Shown one piece after another: positions 1 to 9,558 of a stretch of 64,000 bases of DNA. The stretch's first letter is position 1, and each line of letters opens with the position of its first letter. The stretch comes from Hymenobacter terrestris. GTDB taxonomy: Bacteria > Bacteroidota > Bacteroidia > Cytophagales > Hymenobacteraceae. Both the position numbers and the translations under genes were made by a program. The notes beneath the pieces are model-generated. The model saw nothing but the letters and a program-made list of their open reading frames with translations. It was not told the origin of the DNA and made no database searches. Where the stretch lies: positions 28,947 through 92,946 of the forward strand of contig NZ_JABKAV010000012.1 of NCBI RefSeq assembly GCF_013377905.1. The letters run 5' to 3'.

Positions 1-91
1 TTCATCATAGCTGTTAGCTGAGAGCTATTAGCTCTTAGATTCGTTAAACGATAAGCTGCCGGCTAAAAATCTCAGCCAAGAGCTAAAAAAC
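1..91. repeat. AGCTGTTAGCT-family intergenic inverted repeat (cut by window edge)
   Basis: Short interleaved palindromes built on TTAGCT/AGCTAA occur here; for example TTAGCTCTT at 28-36 pairs with AAGAGCTAA at 78-86. Related sequence appears in the gaps ccmF/ccmE and ccmC/ccmB, so this is a dispersed intergenic repeat family. It ends directly before the first gene. Confidence 0.55.
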
Positions 92-811
92 ATGCTCCCC
101 ATCACCACCATCCTTTTCGACCTCGACGATACGCTCTACGACCACACCGCCACGGCCCGGGCGGCGCTGGCGGCTACGGCTGCTGGTCAGGCTAGTCTGC
201 GCGAGGTGCCGGCCGATGTGTTGTACCAGCGCTACAGCGACTTGCTGGAAGAAATGCACCCGCGGATAATGCGCGGGGAAATCGACTACCTGACGGCGCG
301 GGAGCTGCGTTTCCGGCAGTTGTTGGCACCGTACGAGCCAGCCCCGACGGCCGGCAGCCTCACGCAGCTGGCCGAGGAGCACTATGGCCATTACCGGCAG
401 TTCCGGCAGCCGATGACCGGGGCGCTGGCGCTGCTGCAGCGGCTTAAGCCCGATTTCCGCATAGGTGTAGTGACCAATAACCGCACGAGCGAGCAGGAAG
501 AGAAGCTCGATTTCCTGGGGATGAGTGGGCTAGTGGACGCGCTCATTACCTCGGAGGCCGTGGGCGTACTCAAGCCCGACCCCGCCATCTACCACGTAGC
601 CCTGCAGCGCCTGCAGGCCCGGCCGGCCGAAACCGTGATGGTGGGTGACAACTGGGTGGCCGACGTGGTGGGCGCGCAGGCTGCGGGCATCCGGCCGGTG
701 TGGCTCAACCGTGGGGGGAGTGTGGCGCCGGTGCCGGCCGTGGCCGAGCTGAATAGCCTGGAGCCGCTGAAGCTAGCCTACGCGTTGCTGACAACAGCTG
801 CCTCCTGCTAG
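92..811 (+). CDS. HAD-superfamily hydrolase (YjjG/phosphoglycolate phosphatase-like)
   Basis: This 239-residue protein has the full HAD set. Motif I is DLDDT with nucleophile Asp10 and acid/base Asp12, motif II is VVTNN near residue 129, the conserved lysine is in VLKPDP, and motif IV is VGDNWVADV. The helical cap after motif I places it in the HAD-IA group, whose members hydrolyse phosphoglycolate, nucleotides or haloacids; the substrate cannot be read from sequence. It is cytosolic, with no signal peptide. It stands alone, 50 bp upstream of a small lipoprotein gene on the same strand. Confidence 0.88.
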   Translation: MLPITTILFDLDDTLYDHTATARAALAATAAGQASLREVPADVLYQRYSDLLEEMHPRIMRGEIDYLTARELRFRQLLAPYEPAPTAGSLTQLAEEHYGHYRQFRQPMTGALALLQRLKPDFRIGVVTNNRTSEQEEKLDFLGMSGLVDALITSEAVGVLKPDPAIYHVALQRLQARPAETVMVGDNWVADVVGAQAAGIRPVWLNRGGSVAPVPAVAELNSLEPLKLAYALLTTAASC

Positions 812-861
812 GAGCAACCGGGCACCTTCTTCGCTTCGTCATATTTGGTACCTTTACGCCA

Positions 862-1113
862 ATGAATACTCCCCGTTCGTTTTCCTCCCGTCTGGGCCTG
901 CTGGCTGTGGGTTGCCTTTTGGCCGTTTCGTCGTGCCGCACCTGCCCCATGCAGTCCTGTCACACCCGTAAGGTGCACATGCACAATGGCACCAAGTTCC
1001 GCGGTCAGCCGCTCTGGAAAAAGCAGAACCCGGCCATCGGCGAGAAAATCAAGGTGTACAAGCCCGATGCGGTGAAACGCAAAAACGACCGCAGCCGGAC
1101 CATCAACGACTAA
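862..1113 (+). CDS. small predicted lipoprotein, unknown function
   Basis: An 83-residue protein with a basic N-terminus, a hydrophobic stretch (LGLLAVGCLLAV) and a lipobox-like VSSC, so it is probably lipidated at Cys25. The mature part is Cys-, Lys- and Arg-rich (CRTCPMQSCHTRK, then a basic tail) with no recognised domain. It lies between the HAD gene and gyrA, on their strand, and is followed by a hairpin. I do not recognise a family beyond a short basic lipoprotein of the kind common in this lineage; the call rests on the signal sequence and on its fit to the operon gap. Confidence 0.65.
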   Translation: MNTPRSFSSRLGLLAVGCLLAVSSCRTCPMQSCHTRKVHMHNGTKFRGQPLWKKQNPAIGEKIKVYKPDAVKRKNDRSRTIND

Positions 1114-1142
1114 GCGGATTGGCTGGTGCGCATAGCGCCCCG

Positions 1143-1174
1143 AACCCGGCCGCGACAGGCATTGCGGCCGGGTT
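1143..1174. terminator. hairpin terminator after the small lipoprotein gene
   Basis: AACCCGGCCGC at 1143-1153 pairs perfectly with GCGGCCGGGTT at 1164-1174 around a 10-nt loop, 29 bp after the lipoprotein stop. No clear U-run follows. Confidence 0.6.
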
Positions 1175-1328
1175 GGTAAGGGGGCTCCCGGCGGTGGTTG
1201 GAATAGCCTTTTAGGCTAGATAAAACGCACTTTTTTGCGTATCTTGCAGGCTTCAACGAAGTTCATTTTCACGGGCCTGTAAGCTCCTCCATTACCCCGG
1301 AGATTTACCGGCCGACTATAAGCTCCCT

Positions 1329-3926
1329 ATGGCGGAAGGCGAAAAAATCATTCCGATTAACATCGAAGATGAGATGCGCGGGGCCTACATCGATTACTCG
1401 ATGTCGGTTATCATCTCCCGGGCGCTGCCCGATGTGCGCGACGGCCTCAAGCCCGTGCACCGCCGCGTACTCTACGGCATGTCCGATCTGGGCGTTTCGT
1501 ACAACAAAGCACACAAGAAAAGCGCCCGTATTGTGGGTGAGGTACTGGGTAAGTACCATCCGCACGGCGACTCCAGTGTGTACGACACCATGGTGCGCAT
1601 GGCCCAGGAGTGGAGCCTGCGCTACCCGCTGGTAGACGGCCAGGGCAACTTCGGTTCCATCGACGGCGACTCGCCGGCCGCTATGCGTTACACCGAAGCC
1701 CGCCTAAAGCGACTCGCTGATGAGCTGCTCGGCGACCTCGACAAGGATACGGTCGATTTCCAGCCTAACTTCGATGACTCCCTGGAGGAGCCGTCGGTGC
1801 TGCCGGCCAAGTTTCCTAACCTGCTGGTAAACGGTACGACCGGTATTGCTGTGGGCATGGCCACCAATATGGCCCCGCATAACCTGACGGAAGTAGTGGA
1901 CGGTATCGTGGCCTACCTGGCCAACCCCGATATCACCATTGCCGAGCTCATGGAGCACGTCACCGCTCCCGACTTCCCGACCGGCGGAACTATCTACGGC
2001 TACGAGGGCGTGAAGCAGGCATTCGAAACCGGCCGCGGCCGGGTGGTGATGCGGGCCAAGGCTCACTTCGAAACCACCGCCACCGGCAAGGAACAGGTCG
2101 TCATCACCGAGATTCCCTATATGGTGAACAAGGCCTCGATGATCGAGAAGACGGCCGCGCTCATCAACGACAAGAAGATCGAGGGCATTTCCGACCTGCG
2201 CGACGAGTCGGACCGCGACGGTATGCGCATCGTGTACGACCTCAAGCGCGACGCCATGCCGACCGTGGTGCTCAACAACCTCTATAAGTATACTCAGCTG
2301 CAAAGCTCGTTCGGCGTCAACAACGTGTGCCTGGTAAAGGGCCGCCCGATGACGCTCAACCTGAAGGAGCTGATCCACTACTTTGTGGAGCACCGCGCCG
2401 ATGTAGTAGTGCGCCGCACTCGCTACGAGCTGGCTGAAGCCCAGAAGCGCGCCCACATCCTCGAAGGCCTGCTGATTGCGCTTGACCATTTGGATGAAGT
2501 TATTGCCCTCATCCGCAGCTCGCGTGATGGCGAAGTAGCTCGCGGGCAGCTCATCGAGCGTTTCTCGCTGAGTGAAGTGCAGGCCCGCGCCATCCTCGAC
2601 CTGCGTCTGCAGCGCCTGACCGGCCTGGAGCGCGACAAGATTGTGGCCGAATACAACGAGTTGATGGCGCTGGTAGACCACCTGAAGGCCGTACTGGCCT
2701 CGGAGGACATGCAGCGCGACATCATCCGCACCGAACTGGCCGAAATCAAGGAGCGCTACGGCGACGCCCGCCGCACCATGATTGAGTACGCCGGCGGCGA
2801 CTTCTCGATGGAGGATATGATTGCCGATGAGGCCATGGTTATCACCGTCTCGCGCGAAGGCTACATCAAGCGCACGGCGTTGGATGAGTACCGGAGCCAG
2901 GGTCGGGGTGGGGTAGGAGCCCGCGGGGCTGCTTCCAAGCAGGACGACTTTACGGAGCACTTGTTTGTAGCTACCACCCACGAGTACCTGCTCTTCTTCA
3001 CCGAAGCCGGCCGGGTGTTCTGGCTGAAAGTGTACGAGGTGCCGGAAGGCGGTAAGAACACCAAGGGCCGTCCGATTCAGAACCTGATTGAGATTCCGCG
3101 CGAGGACAATATCCGTTCGGTACTCAACGTGCGCGGCCTGCGCGACCCCGATTACCTCGACAACACCTTCCTCATGTTCTGCACCGAGCAGGGCACGGTG
3201 AAGAAAACCCCGCTCGAGGCCTACTCGCGTCCCCGCACGGCCGGCATCAACGCCATTACCATCAATGAGGGCGACCGGCTGCTTGACGTGCAGCTGCTCA
3301 ACGGCAACGATGAGGTTGTGCTAGCGCTGCGCTCGGGCCGGGCGGTGCGTTTCCCCGAGCACAAAGTGCGCTCGATGGGCCGCACCGCCGCCGGCGTGCG
3401 CGGTATTACGCTGGATGAAACGCTGGCCGGTGGTGACCGGGTAGTAGGGATGGTGTGCCTGAATAACGAAAGCGAGCAGGAACTGCTGGTGGTATCAGAG
3501 AACGGCTACGGTAAGCGCAGCCCGCTCGACGAGTACCGCATCACCAACCGCGGCGGCAAAGGCGTGCGGGCCATGAAGCTGACCGATAAAACCGGCCAGC
3601 TCGTGTCCATCAAGGCTGTAGACGATACCGATGACCTGATGATCATCAACAAGTCGGGCATCACCATTCGCCTGCGGATGAGCGAACTGCGCAGCATTGG
3701 CCGGGCCACCCAGGGCGTACGGCTGCTGAAAATCAGCAACGGCGACGAGATTTCGTCGGTGGCTAAAGTGGCGGCCGAAGAGAAAATTGAGGAGCTGGAG
3801 GCAGATGCAGCGTTGCTGGAAGGAGCGGAGCCCAATGGTAGCGAGTCGACGGAGCTGCCGATTGCCGCTGCCCCGGACGACGACCTGACGGAGCTGACCG
3901 ACCCGGACACGCTTAGCGCTAACTAA
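1329..3926 (+). CDS. gyrA: DNA gyrase subunit A
   Basis: GyrA is the breakage-reunion subunit of the gyrase A2B2 complex, which introduces negative supercoils. The 865-residue length fits the Bacteroidota form. The N-terminal topoisomerase IV/gyrase A domain contains GKYHPHGD and the catalytic Tyr121 in AMRYTEARL. The C-terminal half holds repeated gyrase beta-pinwheel blades; one shows a GyrA-box-like pattern around QGRGGVG. Residues matching E. coli Ser83 and Asp87 are Ser82 and Asp86, the quinolone-sensitive state. The C-terminus is acidic (residues about 825-865). A 215-bp gap with its own hairpin separates it from the upstream gene, so it probably has its own promoter. Confidence 0.98.
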   Translation: MAEGEKIIPINIEDEMRGAYIDYSMSVIISRALPDVRDGLKPVHRRVLYGMSDLGVSYNKAHKKSARIVGEVLGKYHPHGDSSVYDTMVRMAQEWSLRYPLVDGQGNFGSIDGDSPAAMRYTEARLKRLADELLGDLDKDTVDFQPNFDDSLEEPSVLPAKFPNLLVNGTTGIAVGMATNMAPHNLTEVVDGIVAYLANPDITIAELMEHVTAPDFPTGGTIYGYEGVKQAFETGRGRVVMRAKAHFETTATGKEQVVITEIPYMVNKASMIEKTAALINDKKIEGISDLRDESDRDGMRIVYDLKRDAMPTVVLNNLYKYTQLQSSFGVNNVCLVKGRPMTLNLKELIHYFVEHRADVVVRRTRYELAEAQKRAHILEGLLIALDHLDEVIALIRSSRDGEVARGQLIERFSLSEVQARAILDLRLQRLTGLERDKIVAEYNELMALVDHLKAVLASEDMQRDIIRTELAEIKERYGDARRTMIEYAGGDFSMEDMIADEAMVITVSREGYIKRTALDEYRSQGRGGVGARGAASKQDDFTEHLFVATTHEYLLFFTEAGRVFWLKVYEVPEGGKNTKGRPIQNLIEIPREDNIRSVLNVRGLRDPDYLDNTFLMFCTEQGTVKKTPLEAYSRPRTAGINAITINEGDRLLDVQLLNGNDEVVLALRSGRAVRFPEHKVRSMGRTAAGVRGITLDETLAGGDRVVGMVCLNNESEQELLVVSENGYGKRSPLDEYRITNRGGKGVRAMKLTDKTGQLVSIKAVDDTDDLMIINKSGITIRLRMSELRSIGRATQGVRLLKISNGDEISSVAKVAAEEKIEELEADAALLEGAEPNGSESTELPIAAAPDDDLTELTDPDTLSAN

Positions 3927-3943
3927 GCAGTTGTTAACTTGCG

Positions 3944-3973
3944 ACGGCAGAACTTCCCCGGAAGTTCTGCCGT
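3944..3973 (+). terminator. intrinsic-type terminator after gyrA
   Basis: Perfect 14-bp arms ACGGCAGAACTTCC and GGAAGTTCTGCCGT almost abut, followed by TTTGCG, starting 18 bp after the gyrA stop. Confidence 0.75.
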
Positions 3974-4022
3974 TTGCGCTATAATTCCTTCCACTAAACT
4001 GCAGATTCTTCACTCAACTCCC

Positions 4023-5162
4023 ATGAAGAAAGTTCTTTTAACGCTTGTGGCCGCCGCCGCCCTACATACGGCCTCGGCCCAGAACTCGGCCGTTACCAAC
4101 GCCATTCTCTACCAGCGCCAGGGTACGCTCGACAAAGCCAAAACCGAAATTGACAAGGCGGTTACGAACGAAAAAACGTCGGGCAAAGCCAAGACCTGGT
4201 TTACCCGGGGCGAAATCTACGAGGGCATGGTTAGCAGCCCGATTTACAAGAAGAGCCTCGGCACCGAAGATGGCGGTAAAATTGCCTTTGAGGCTTACAC
4301 GAAGGCTTTGAGCCTGGACGGTAAAGATGGTGAGTACGGGAAGCAGGCCGAGGCCAAGCTCGATGGACTGTATGGTATGGCCCTGAACGCCGGCGTAGAA
4401 AGCTACAATAGCAAAGACTTCGCAAAGGCTATGGACTCGTATCGGATGGCCCAGCAAATCAAGCCGCAGGACACGACGGCGTATCTGTACGCTGCTTATG
4501 CTGCCGAAGCGAATGAGAATTTCGCCGGTGCTAAGGAGATGTATGGTAAACTACAGGGCATCGGCTACCAGTCGACCCAGATGTATGGCCGGATGCTGCA
4601 GATTGCCCGTCAGCAGAAAGACGATGCTGCCGCAATGAAAGTGGTACAGGACGCGCTAAAGGTATATCCCAACAACAAAGGCTTCATGCTGGAAGAGTTG
4701 AATATGTACCTGAGCGCCGGCCGTGGCAAAGAGGCCCTCGACAAAATCGACCGGGCCATTGTAGCCGATCCAACTAACTCGAACCTTTATGCGGTGAAGG
4801 GCTCGATTCTCGACTCTGATAAGAAGCCGGCTGAAGCACTGGCCGCTTATCGGAAGGCTGTGGAGATAGATCCGAATAACTTCGATGCTAACTTCAACCT
4901 TGGCATTTACAACTACAACAAGGCCGCTGATTACTATACCCGGGCCAGCAAAATGAGTCTGGCGGAATACCAGAAGTCGGGAAAGAAGCTGGAAATAGAG
5001 GGTAAGAAATACTTCCAGGATTCGTTGCCGTATTTCGAGAAGGCCCTGGAAGTCCAGCCCAATGACCGTAGCACGATGAGCGCCCTTCAGAAAGTGTACC
5101 TACGTCTGGACCGTAAAGCGGATTCGCAGCGGATGATGGACAAGCTGGATGCAGCCAAATAA
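4023..5162 (+). CDS. secreted tetratricopeptide-repeat protein
   Basis: The start ATG at 4023 was chosen because it gives a clean signal peptide (MKKVLLTLVAAAALHTASAQ) and follows the gyrA terminator. The 379-residue product is largely TPR: helix pairs with the A..Y...Y.....A..A....P signature are visible at about 125-160, 225-290 (YPNNKGF, DPTNSNLY), 290-330 (AYRKAVEIDPNN) and 345-375 (YFEKALEVQPND). It is therefore a periplasmic or outer-membrane-associated scaffold that probably binds partner proteins; no partner can be named. It is monocistronic, with hairpins on both sides. Confidence 0.85.
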   Translation: MKKVLLTLVAAAALHTASAQNSAVTNAILYQRQGTLDKAKTEIDKAVTNEKTSGKAKTWFTRGEIYEGMVSSPIYKKSLGTEDGGKIAFEAYTKALSLDGKDGEYGKQAEAKLDGLYGMALNAGVESYNSKDFAKAMDSYRMAQQIKPQDTTAYLYAAYAAEANENFAGAKEMYGKLQGIGYQSTQMYGRMLQIARQQKDDAAAMKVVQDALKVYPNNKGFMLEELNMYLSAGRGKEALDKIDRAIVADPTNSNLYAVKGSILDSDKKPAEALAAYRKAVEIDPNNFDANFNLGIYNYNKAADYYTRASKMSLAEYQKSGKKLEIEGKKYFQDSLPYFEKALEVQPNDRSTMSALQKVYLRLDRKADSQRMMDKLDAAK

Positions 5163-5205
5163 CACGCTTTAAGTTTTTTCTCCAGCTCAATTAACGAGCC
5201 TCCAA

Positions 5206-5235
5206 AATACGGCCGGCTATACAGTCGGCCGTATT
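5206..5235 (+). terminator. terminator after the TPR gene
   Basis: AATACGGCCG at 5206-5215 pairs with CGGCCGTATT at 5226-5235, followed by CTTATTTATG. It also marks the last GC-rich sequence before the AT-rich island. Confidence 0.75.
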
Positions 5236-5419
5236 CTTATTTATGTTACTTAACATAATATAAATTATAAGACAAAAGATGCTGTGTGATTATGCACTCC
5301 GAAAGTCATATTTAGATACCCGGTATTGTGGCCATCGCGCCTTCTTATTGTGCAGTAGTTGAATTCGGTAGTTGCTTAACGCAGACTCATCTTAATGAGC
5401 CACATCATATTAATAACCA

Positions 5420-5707
5420 CTATTGCTCACGGGCTAATCTGATGCTTTGAAGTGCCGCCTCAGCTGCTTCTGACATACATCTTTCAAGTATAGTCTGCCA
5501 ACATGATGTGTAGCAGCCGAAACCAATGCGCCACCCGACCTTTTCTGATCCAGGCAGAAATACGCCTCTAGTGTATTTCAAGTCGCGGCTGCACGATCTA
5601 TAGAAATGAATAGAATCTAATGCGGCTGAAGGTGCGTTCGTAATGAGTTGTGTATTGTTCTTGGGTGTGATGCTTACATTCGAGCTACTCGCAAAGTTAT
5701 AAGTGAC
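5420..5707 (-). pseudogene. possible decayed gene, open frame without a good start
   Basis: Minus-strand codons from 5707 down to the TAG at 5420-5422 stay open for 95 residues and read like protein (segments KYTRGVFLPGSEKVGWRIG and CMSEAAEAALQSIRLAREQ). There is no ATG near the front; the frame begins just after a TGA, and the only starts are an internal TTG and a late ATG. I do not recognise a family. It may be a 3' remnant within the island or a chance frame. Confidence 0.25.
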
Positions 5708-6259
5708 TCAGCTCCGGATTCTGCTATAGCTAGCTGCTCAAGGCGGCTTCAACGCCTGTCGAGTAGCAAGCTACCACCCGGCGCGTTGTTTTCAGGGCCA
5801 GACTACTGTGCAAGATTTTTGCGGCCAGCAGGTTGTTGTAAAGGTGACCGAACACCTTCGCAAAGTGCTTCTAACCTTCACGGTGTCAGATAAAGAAAAT
5901 TCTTCCTCACTCCTAACCAGATAAGCCAGCAGTTTCAGCGCTTCTAATAGGCCTCTATGAATAGCTGTCTATCAATGCAGTTGACTTGGTAATTATTGCT
6001 GTAGAGCAGTTGTGGGTATTAAGAGGATAGCTTAGCAGTAAGTAAATCATTGCTCCTGCCCCGTTCGCCCTTACGATAGAAGGTATTTATACTGTATATG
6101 TATAGATGGTGTGTATTAATAGCTTATAAAGTAAATAAAAGCACAAAAAGTATAAGAAAGTTTTACTTTTACATACTTTATACTACTTATTATTACTATT
6201 GCTTGTATTTTTGACTATTATTGCTACTTAGCCAGTAGTATCACTTGTTAATTCTTCTT

Positions 6260-7288
6260 ATGCCAAAGACCATAGACTATCCCCGCACATCGTATCAAAG
6301 TGCCTGGGAAGTAGCTGAAGTTGTTGACGACACTGGTGGCAAGTGCGCTATTGAAACATCTGCTCGTAAGCTTAACCGCAAGGTGAGTGGCTCTTTCAAG
6401 GCCATCATAGGCTCGGCTGTTAAATTTGGTCTCTTGACCAGTAAGCGAGAGTTGCTTACTACCACGAACCTGTTTCGCCGTATTAAGAACGCCTACGACA
6501 AACAGGAAGAGCGAATCTATGAGCGCGAAGCGTTCCTGCACCCGCCCCTGTTCACCCAGATATGCCGAAAGTTCAGGAACCGTGAGCTACCTGTGCACAT
6601 GTTCGACGTGATGTTGGTGCGTGAGTTCGGCGTGGAAGAAATCAATGCTCAGGCCGTTACAAAGGCTTTCATCGATGGTGCGCGCATGGTTGGTGTTCTA
6701 AATGAGCAAAACATCATTGCCGATATCGACCAGTTAGCCGCTCAGCAACAGCCACGCCGGGAACTAGCCAGTACCGAACTACCATTGAGCCGATTCCAAT
6801 CGGTGGTGGATGGCTCAAGCCACCCAGCTACCGGAGACACAGCCTACAAAAGCGCTAACACAACAAAGGCAACGGGTATATCGGAGAAACCGATGTTTGT
6901 ACCTCAGCCCACCCATATACAGCGCCTTACAGATACCGTATCCAGTCTCTTTGGGCTCGACACGGACGATATGGAAGATGAATCTGACATCATAGCTTCT
7001 GATAGTACTACCGCTAACTCAGGCATTGTACCAAATCAGGCCTTTGTAGCGGCCCCTCAGAACCAGCCAAAGTATGTAGAGACAATGGCTCCTGCTAGCC
7101 CAACCGTGGGCACTATGGGCACTACTGAAGCAGCATCAGTAACACAGGAGCTTGCTGTACCTGCAAATACGTTTGCTATCCATCTGCACGGGCCAGGGCT
7201 AAACACACACCTGACTATTGAGCACGTTGATGACCTGGAACTAGTACAGGCCCTTTTGAACAAGATCAAACGTCAGCTAAGCGAATAG
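6260..7288 (+). CDS. DUF5343-like protein of unknown function
   Basis: A 342-residue protein from ATG 6260 (an upstream in-frame TTG at 6245 is less likely). Residues about 5-145 resemble the DUF5343 fold as I know it: a winged-helix-like start (YPRTSYQSAWEVAEVV, then VSGSFKAIIGSAVKFGLLTS), a helical middle (FRRIKNAYDKQEERIYEREA) and REFGVEEINAQAVTKAFIDG. A long low-complexity, Ser/Thr/Pro-rich linker follows (about 165-300). The protein ends with a compact HLHGPGLNTHLTIEH...DDLELVQALLNKIK segment. Function is unknown; a nucleic-acid-binding role is inference from the winged-helix resemblance. Its codon use is clearly more AT-rich than its neighbours, suggesting transfer. Confidence 0.7.
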   Translation: MPKTIDYPRTSYQSAWEVAEVVDDTGGKCAIETSARKLNRKVSGSFKAIIGSAVKFGLLTSKRELLTTTNLFRRIKNAYDKQEERIYEREAFLHPPLFTQICRKFRNRELPVHMFDVMLVREFGVEEINAQAVTKAFIDGARMVGVLNEQNIIADIDQLAAQQQPRRELASTELPLSRFQSVVDGSSHPATGDTAYKSANTTKATGISEKPMFVPQPTHIQRLTDTVSSLFGLDTDDMEDESDIIASDSTTANSGIVPNQAFVAAPQNQPKYVETMAPASPTVGTMGTTEAASVTQELAVPANTFAIHLHGPGLNTHLTIEHVDDLELVQALLNKIKRQLSE

Positions 7289-7301
7289 TTAATCGGCGAC
7301 T

Positions 7302-7365
7302 CCAAGCAGTTCGGGCTTACACAATCACACATAATTTGTGGATAATGTAAGCCCGAACTGCTTGG
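7302..7365. terminator. 19-bp perfect inverted repeat after the island gene
   Basis: The arms CCAAGCAGTTCGGGCTTAC (7302-7320) and its exact complement (7347-7365) enclose a 26-nt AT-rich loop, 13 bp after the stop codon. It probably forms a terminator or mRNA 3' hairpin, although no U-run follows. The stem is GC-rich, unlike the surrounding island. Confidence 0.6.
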
Positions 7366-7585
7366 TATGCTTTAGATGATCCTTTTATAAGCTGTATAGA
7401 CAGATGTTCCTAACTTGATACTACTGCTACTCGATATTTCTATCTGCTAAAGCTGAAGAATGGGTAATCAATGGCATCAAGTAAATGCTCCACTCCTACA
7501 GCATCTGAGCAAAAGATCTTGATTTGTTTAATAATTATGTTAAGTTACCTAACAATGCAACTACCTTGCTGCCAGCCAATTGATT

Positions 7586-9325
7586 TTAACGAGACATTTG
7601 CTCAATAGGCTCTAACTTAGAAACAAACCATACGCCCGAATTCCGGCTTCTATCCAGATAGAACGAATCCTGCCGAGAAATGCGGATAAACTTAGACCAT
7701 CCTGCCGGTAACCTATCCTCGGCTGGCTGACCCGATACGGCAACTATCGGATGAGACAAATCGGATAGTTGGGCGATAGTAGGATGCCAGATAGGCACAG
7801 CCTGACCAGCGGCCCAAACCTGCTTAACGTGGAGTGTATCGAGGCTATACCACTCCCCCACCCCCCGAAACCCCGGCAACTGCCTTACCTCCCGCATATG
7901 CTGCCGCCCGAGTACATCACGGCGGGCTTCCCAACGCGGATAAGCCGGCATAGCCAGCCCGATAATACTCAACACCATAGCCAGCGTGCTACTAATAAGG
8001 GAACTTACCCGGCCCCGCAAAACCCCTTCCCTGATCAGCCCTAGGCCTAGTACCGCGGCCAACACCACCATTAGCCCAAACCGGAGCGAACCGACCCCGA
8101 AGCCGGAAAACCCGACGAACGCCATGGCGACGGGCAGCGCCAGCAGTAGCACTAGTAACAGAGTGGCCCAAACCCGGGGAAGAAAGGCATAGGAGACTCT
8201 GGCAGGGCTAGTTGGATATGCGGGCTGGTTTAACCAATAGCGTAGCAGCCCGGCCACCAGTAAGGCTAATGGAGGCATAAGCGGCAACATGTACCGCTCC
8301 TTTTTTTCAGGCACGATACTCAGCAGCAGTAAACCGATCAGCACCCACCCAAAGACCACTGCATACGGGATAAAGCCCCGTAGCCTCGGGCGGGCGTACG
8401 GCCACACCAGGGCGGCCAGCGCCACCAGGGCCCACAAGCCCGTGAAGGCGAAAAAAGGCCAGTAATACCAATAAGGCTGAACATGCCGATCTGCCCACGA
8501 TGCCATTTCAATCCGGGCCACGGCACGGGCAGCCGGAGCCACTTTCAACCAAACGTAAAGCGGCCAACTACCCCCGATTATAATGGCCAGCACGGCCCCC
8601 AGTAGCGTGGCACCAGCCCGGGCCCGCACTGCCTGCCGATGAACGGGCTGACCAATTAAATAAGCCAACACAAAAGGAAGAACCAACGCGTAGAGAGGTA
8701 CCGGGCCTTTACTTAGCACGGCCAGCCCCAGCAGAACCCCTGCCCCTACCAGCCATCGATACGCTTGTCGTACCGGCCGCTGCCAGCCGCCAACCAGCAG
8801 CCAAAGTCCCCCCATGGCTAGACTGGTGGCAAATATATCCCACTGCCCTTCACGCCCTGTGGTAATAACGAGTAGGCTGGTGGCCAGCACCAAGGCCGCG
8901 AGCCAGGCGGTATGGCCCGGGGCAGTATTCTCAAAGCGCTGGCGTCGGGTCAGCTCATAACACAGACCCCAGAAAAAGAATACCAGCAACGTAGCGGCCA
9001 GACCCGCAGGTATTCGCAATAGCGCCAGGTTATCGGTAGGCCCGATTAGTTGCTGAAGGGCTGCCACGGCCCAGGTAGGTAATGGGGGCTTGGCCAGCCG
9101 CAGTTCCTGATTGATCGTCGGAATCAGCCACGAGCCCCCAGCAACCATCTCGCGGGCGGCCACAAAGTTGCGGCTCTCCATCAGGCTGACTGCCGATGCG
9201 CCACTGTGCAGGAAAAAACTCACCCCGCACACCAACCCTAGCAAAAGCGCCCGTCCCCATTGGGAGACCAGAAAACGGGTGATAAAAGAGGCGTTAGGCT
9301 GAGTGAGTTCGGTGTGGTCCGACAT
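7586..9325 (-). CDS. glycosyltransferase family 39 (ArnT/PMT-like) membrane protein
   Basis: A 579-residue polytopic protein with about 12 hydrophobic segments and a soluble C-terminal region (about 470-579), the ArnT/PMT layout. Family members move a sugar from a polyprenyl-phosphate donor onto lipid A or another acceptor at the periplasmic face. The first loop shows MESRNFVAAREMV, WLIPTINQELRLAKPPLPTW, which matches the family's DE..Y...AREM and KPPL.yW motifs, with Met in place of the first Asp and the Glu kept. The ATG at 9325 was chosen because an upstream in-frame start only adds an unlikely leader. It is divergent from the epimerase gene. Confidence 0.85.
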   Translation of the reverse strand: MSDHTELTQPNASFITRFLVSQWGRALLLGLVCGVSFFLHSGASAVSLMESRNFVAAREMVAGGSWLIPTINQELRLAKPPLPTWAVAALQQLIGPTDNLALLRIPAGLAATLLVFFFWGLCYELTRRQRFENTAPGHTAWLAALVLATSLLVITTGREGQWDIFATSLAMGGLWLLVGGWQRPVRQAYRWLVGAGVLLGLAVLSKGPVPLYALVLPFVLAYLIGQPVHRQAVRARAGATLLGAVLAIIIGGSWPLYVWLKVAPAARAVARIEMASWADRHVQPYWYYWPFFAFTGLWALVALAALVWPYARPRLRGFIPYAVVFGWVLIGLLLLSIVPEKKERYMLPLMPPLALLVAGLLRYWLNQPAYPTSPARVSYAFLPRVWATLLLVLLLALPVAMAFVGFSGFGVGSLRFGLMVVLAAVLGLGLIREGVLRGRVSSLISSTLAMVLSIIGLAMPAYPRWEARRDVLGRQHMREVRQLPGFRGVGEWYSLDTLHVKQVWAAGQAVPIWHPTIAQLSDLSHPIVAVSGQPAEDRLPAGWSKFIRISRQDSFYLDRSRNSGVWFVSKLEPIEQMSR

Positions 9326-9502
9326 ATGGAGAGTAAGAGAAACAGAGAATGCGGGTACTGGAATACGGGCAGCAACCGGCACAATTTCAGGGTTGATTAC
9401 GGTACTGCTGAAAGCTACAGGTATTACGCCGCTTACTACTTACAGCACGGGCAGCAGTACCGACAGCAAACAACTACCAATAGGCGGACGCCGAAATCGA
9501 AC

Positions 9503-9510
9503 TACATTTG
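9503..9510 (+). promoter_or_regulatory. candidate -7 element for the epimerase gene
   Basis: TACATTTG matches the Bacteroidota TAnnTTTG -7 consensus, 49 bp before the chosen ATG. No convincing -33 TTG box is seen at the usual spacing. Confidence 0.4.
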
Positions 9511-9558
9511 CTCAGTTGCCCTTACGGGCTCCGATTGACCTTTCCTCTGCCTATTTTC

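Larger units (their letters stand above)
5241..7545. other. AT-rich accessory island with 12-bp inverted ends
   Basis: Base composition drops sharply right after the TPR terminator and recovers at the GT39 gene. ACTTAACATAAT at 5248-5259 recurs in inverse orientation, as ATTATGTTAAGT, at 7534-7545, near the two composition edges. The island holds one clear gene (6260-7288), a long hairpin after it, and about 1 kb upstream with no convincing intact gene. No transposase, integrase or tRNA attachment site was seen. Whether it is a mobile unit is inference. Confidence 0.45.

Noticed and set aside
1201..1328. TATCTTGC upstream of gyrA as a -7 promoter element
   Set aside because: It departs from TAnnTTTG and no -33 box lies at the right distance, so I did not list it.
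1704..2981. Long minus-strand open frame opposite gyrA
   Set aside because: It follows the codon pattern of gyrA on the other strand; high GC makes such long antisense frames common here.
5648..5893. 81-codon plus-strand frame in the island
   Set aside because: Ser/Cys/Arg-rich with no motif, and it overlaps a better minus-strand frame; no start signal.
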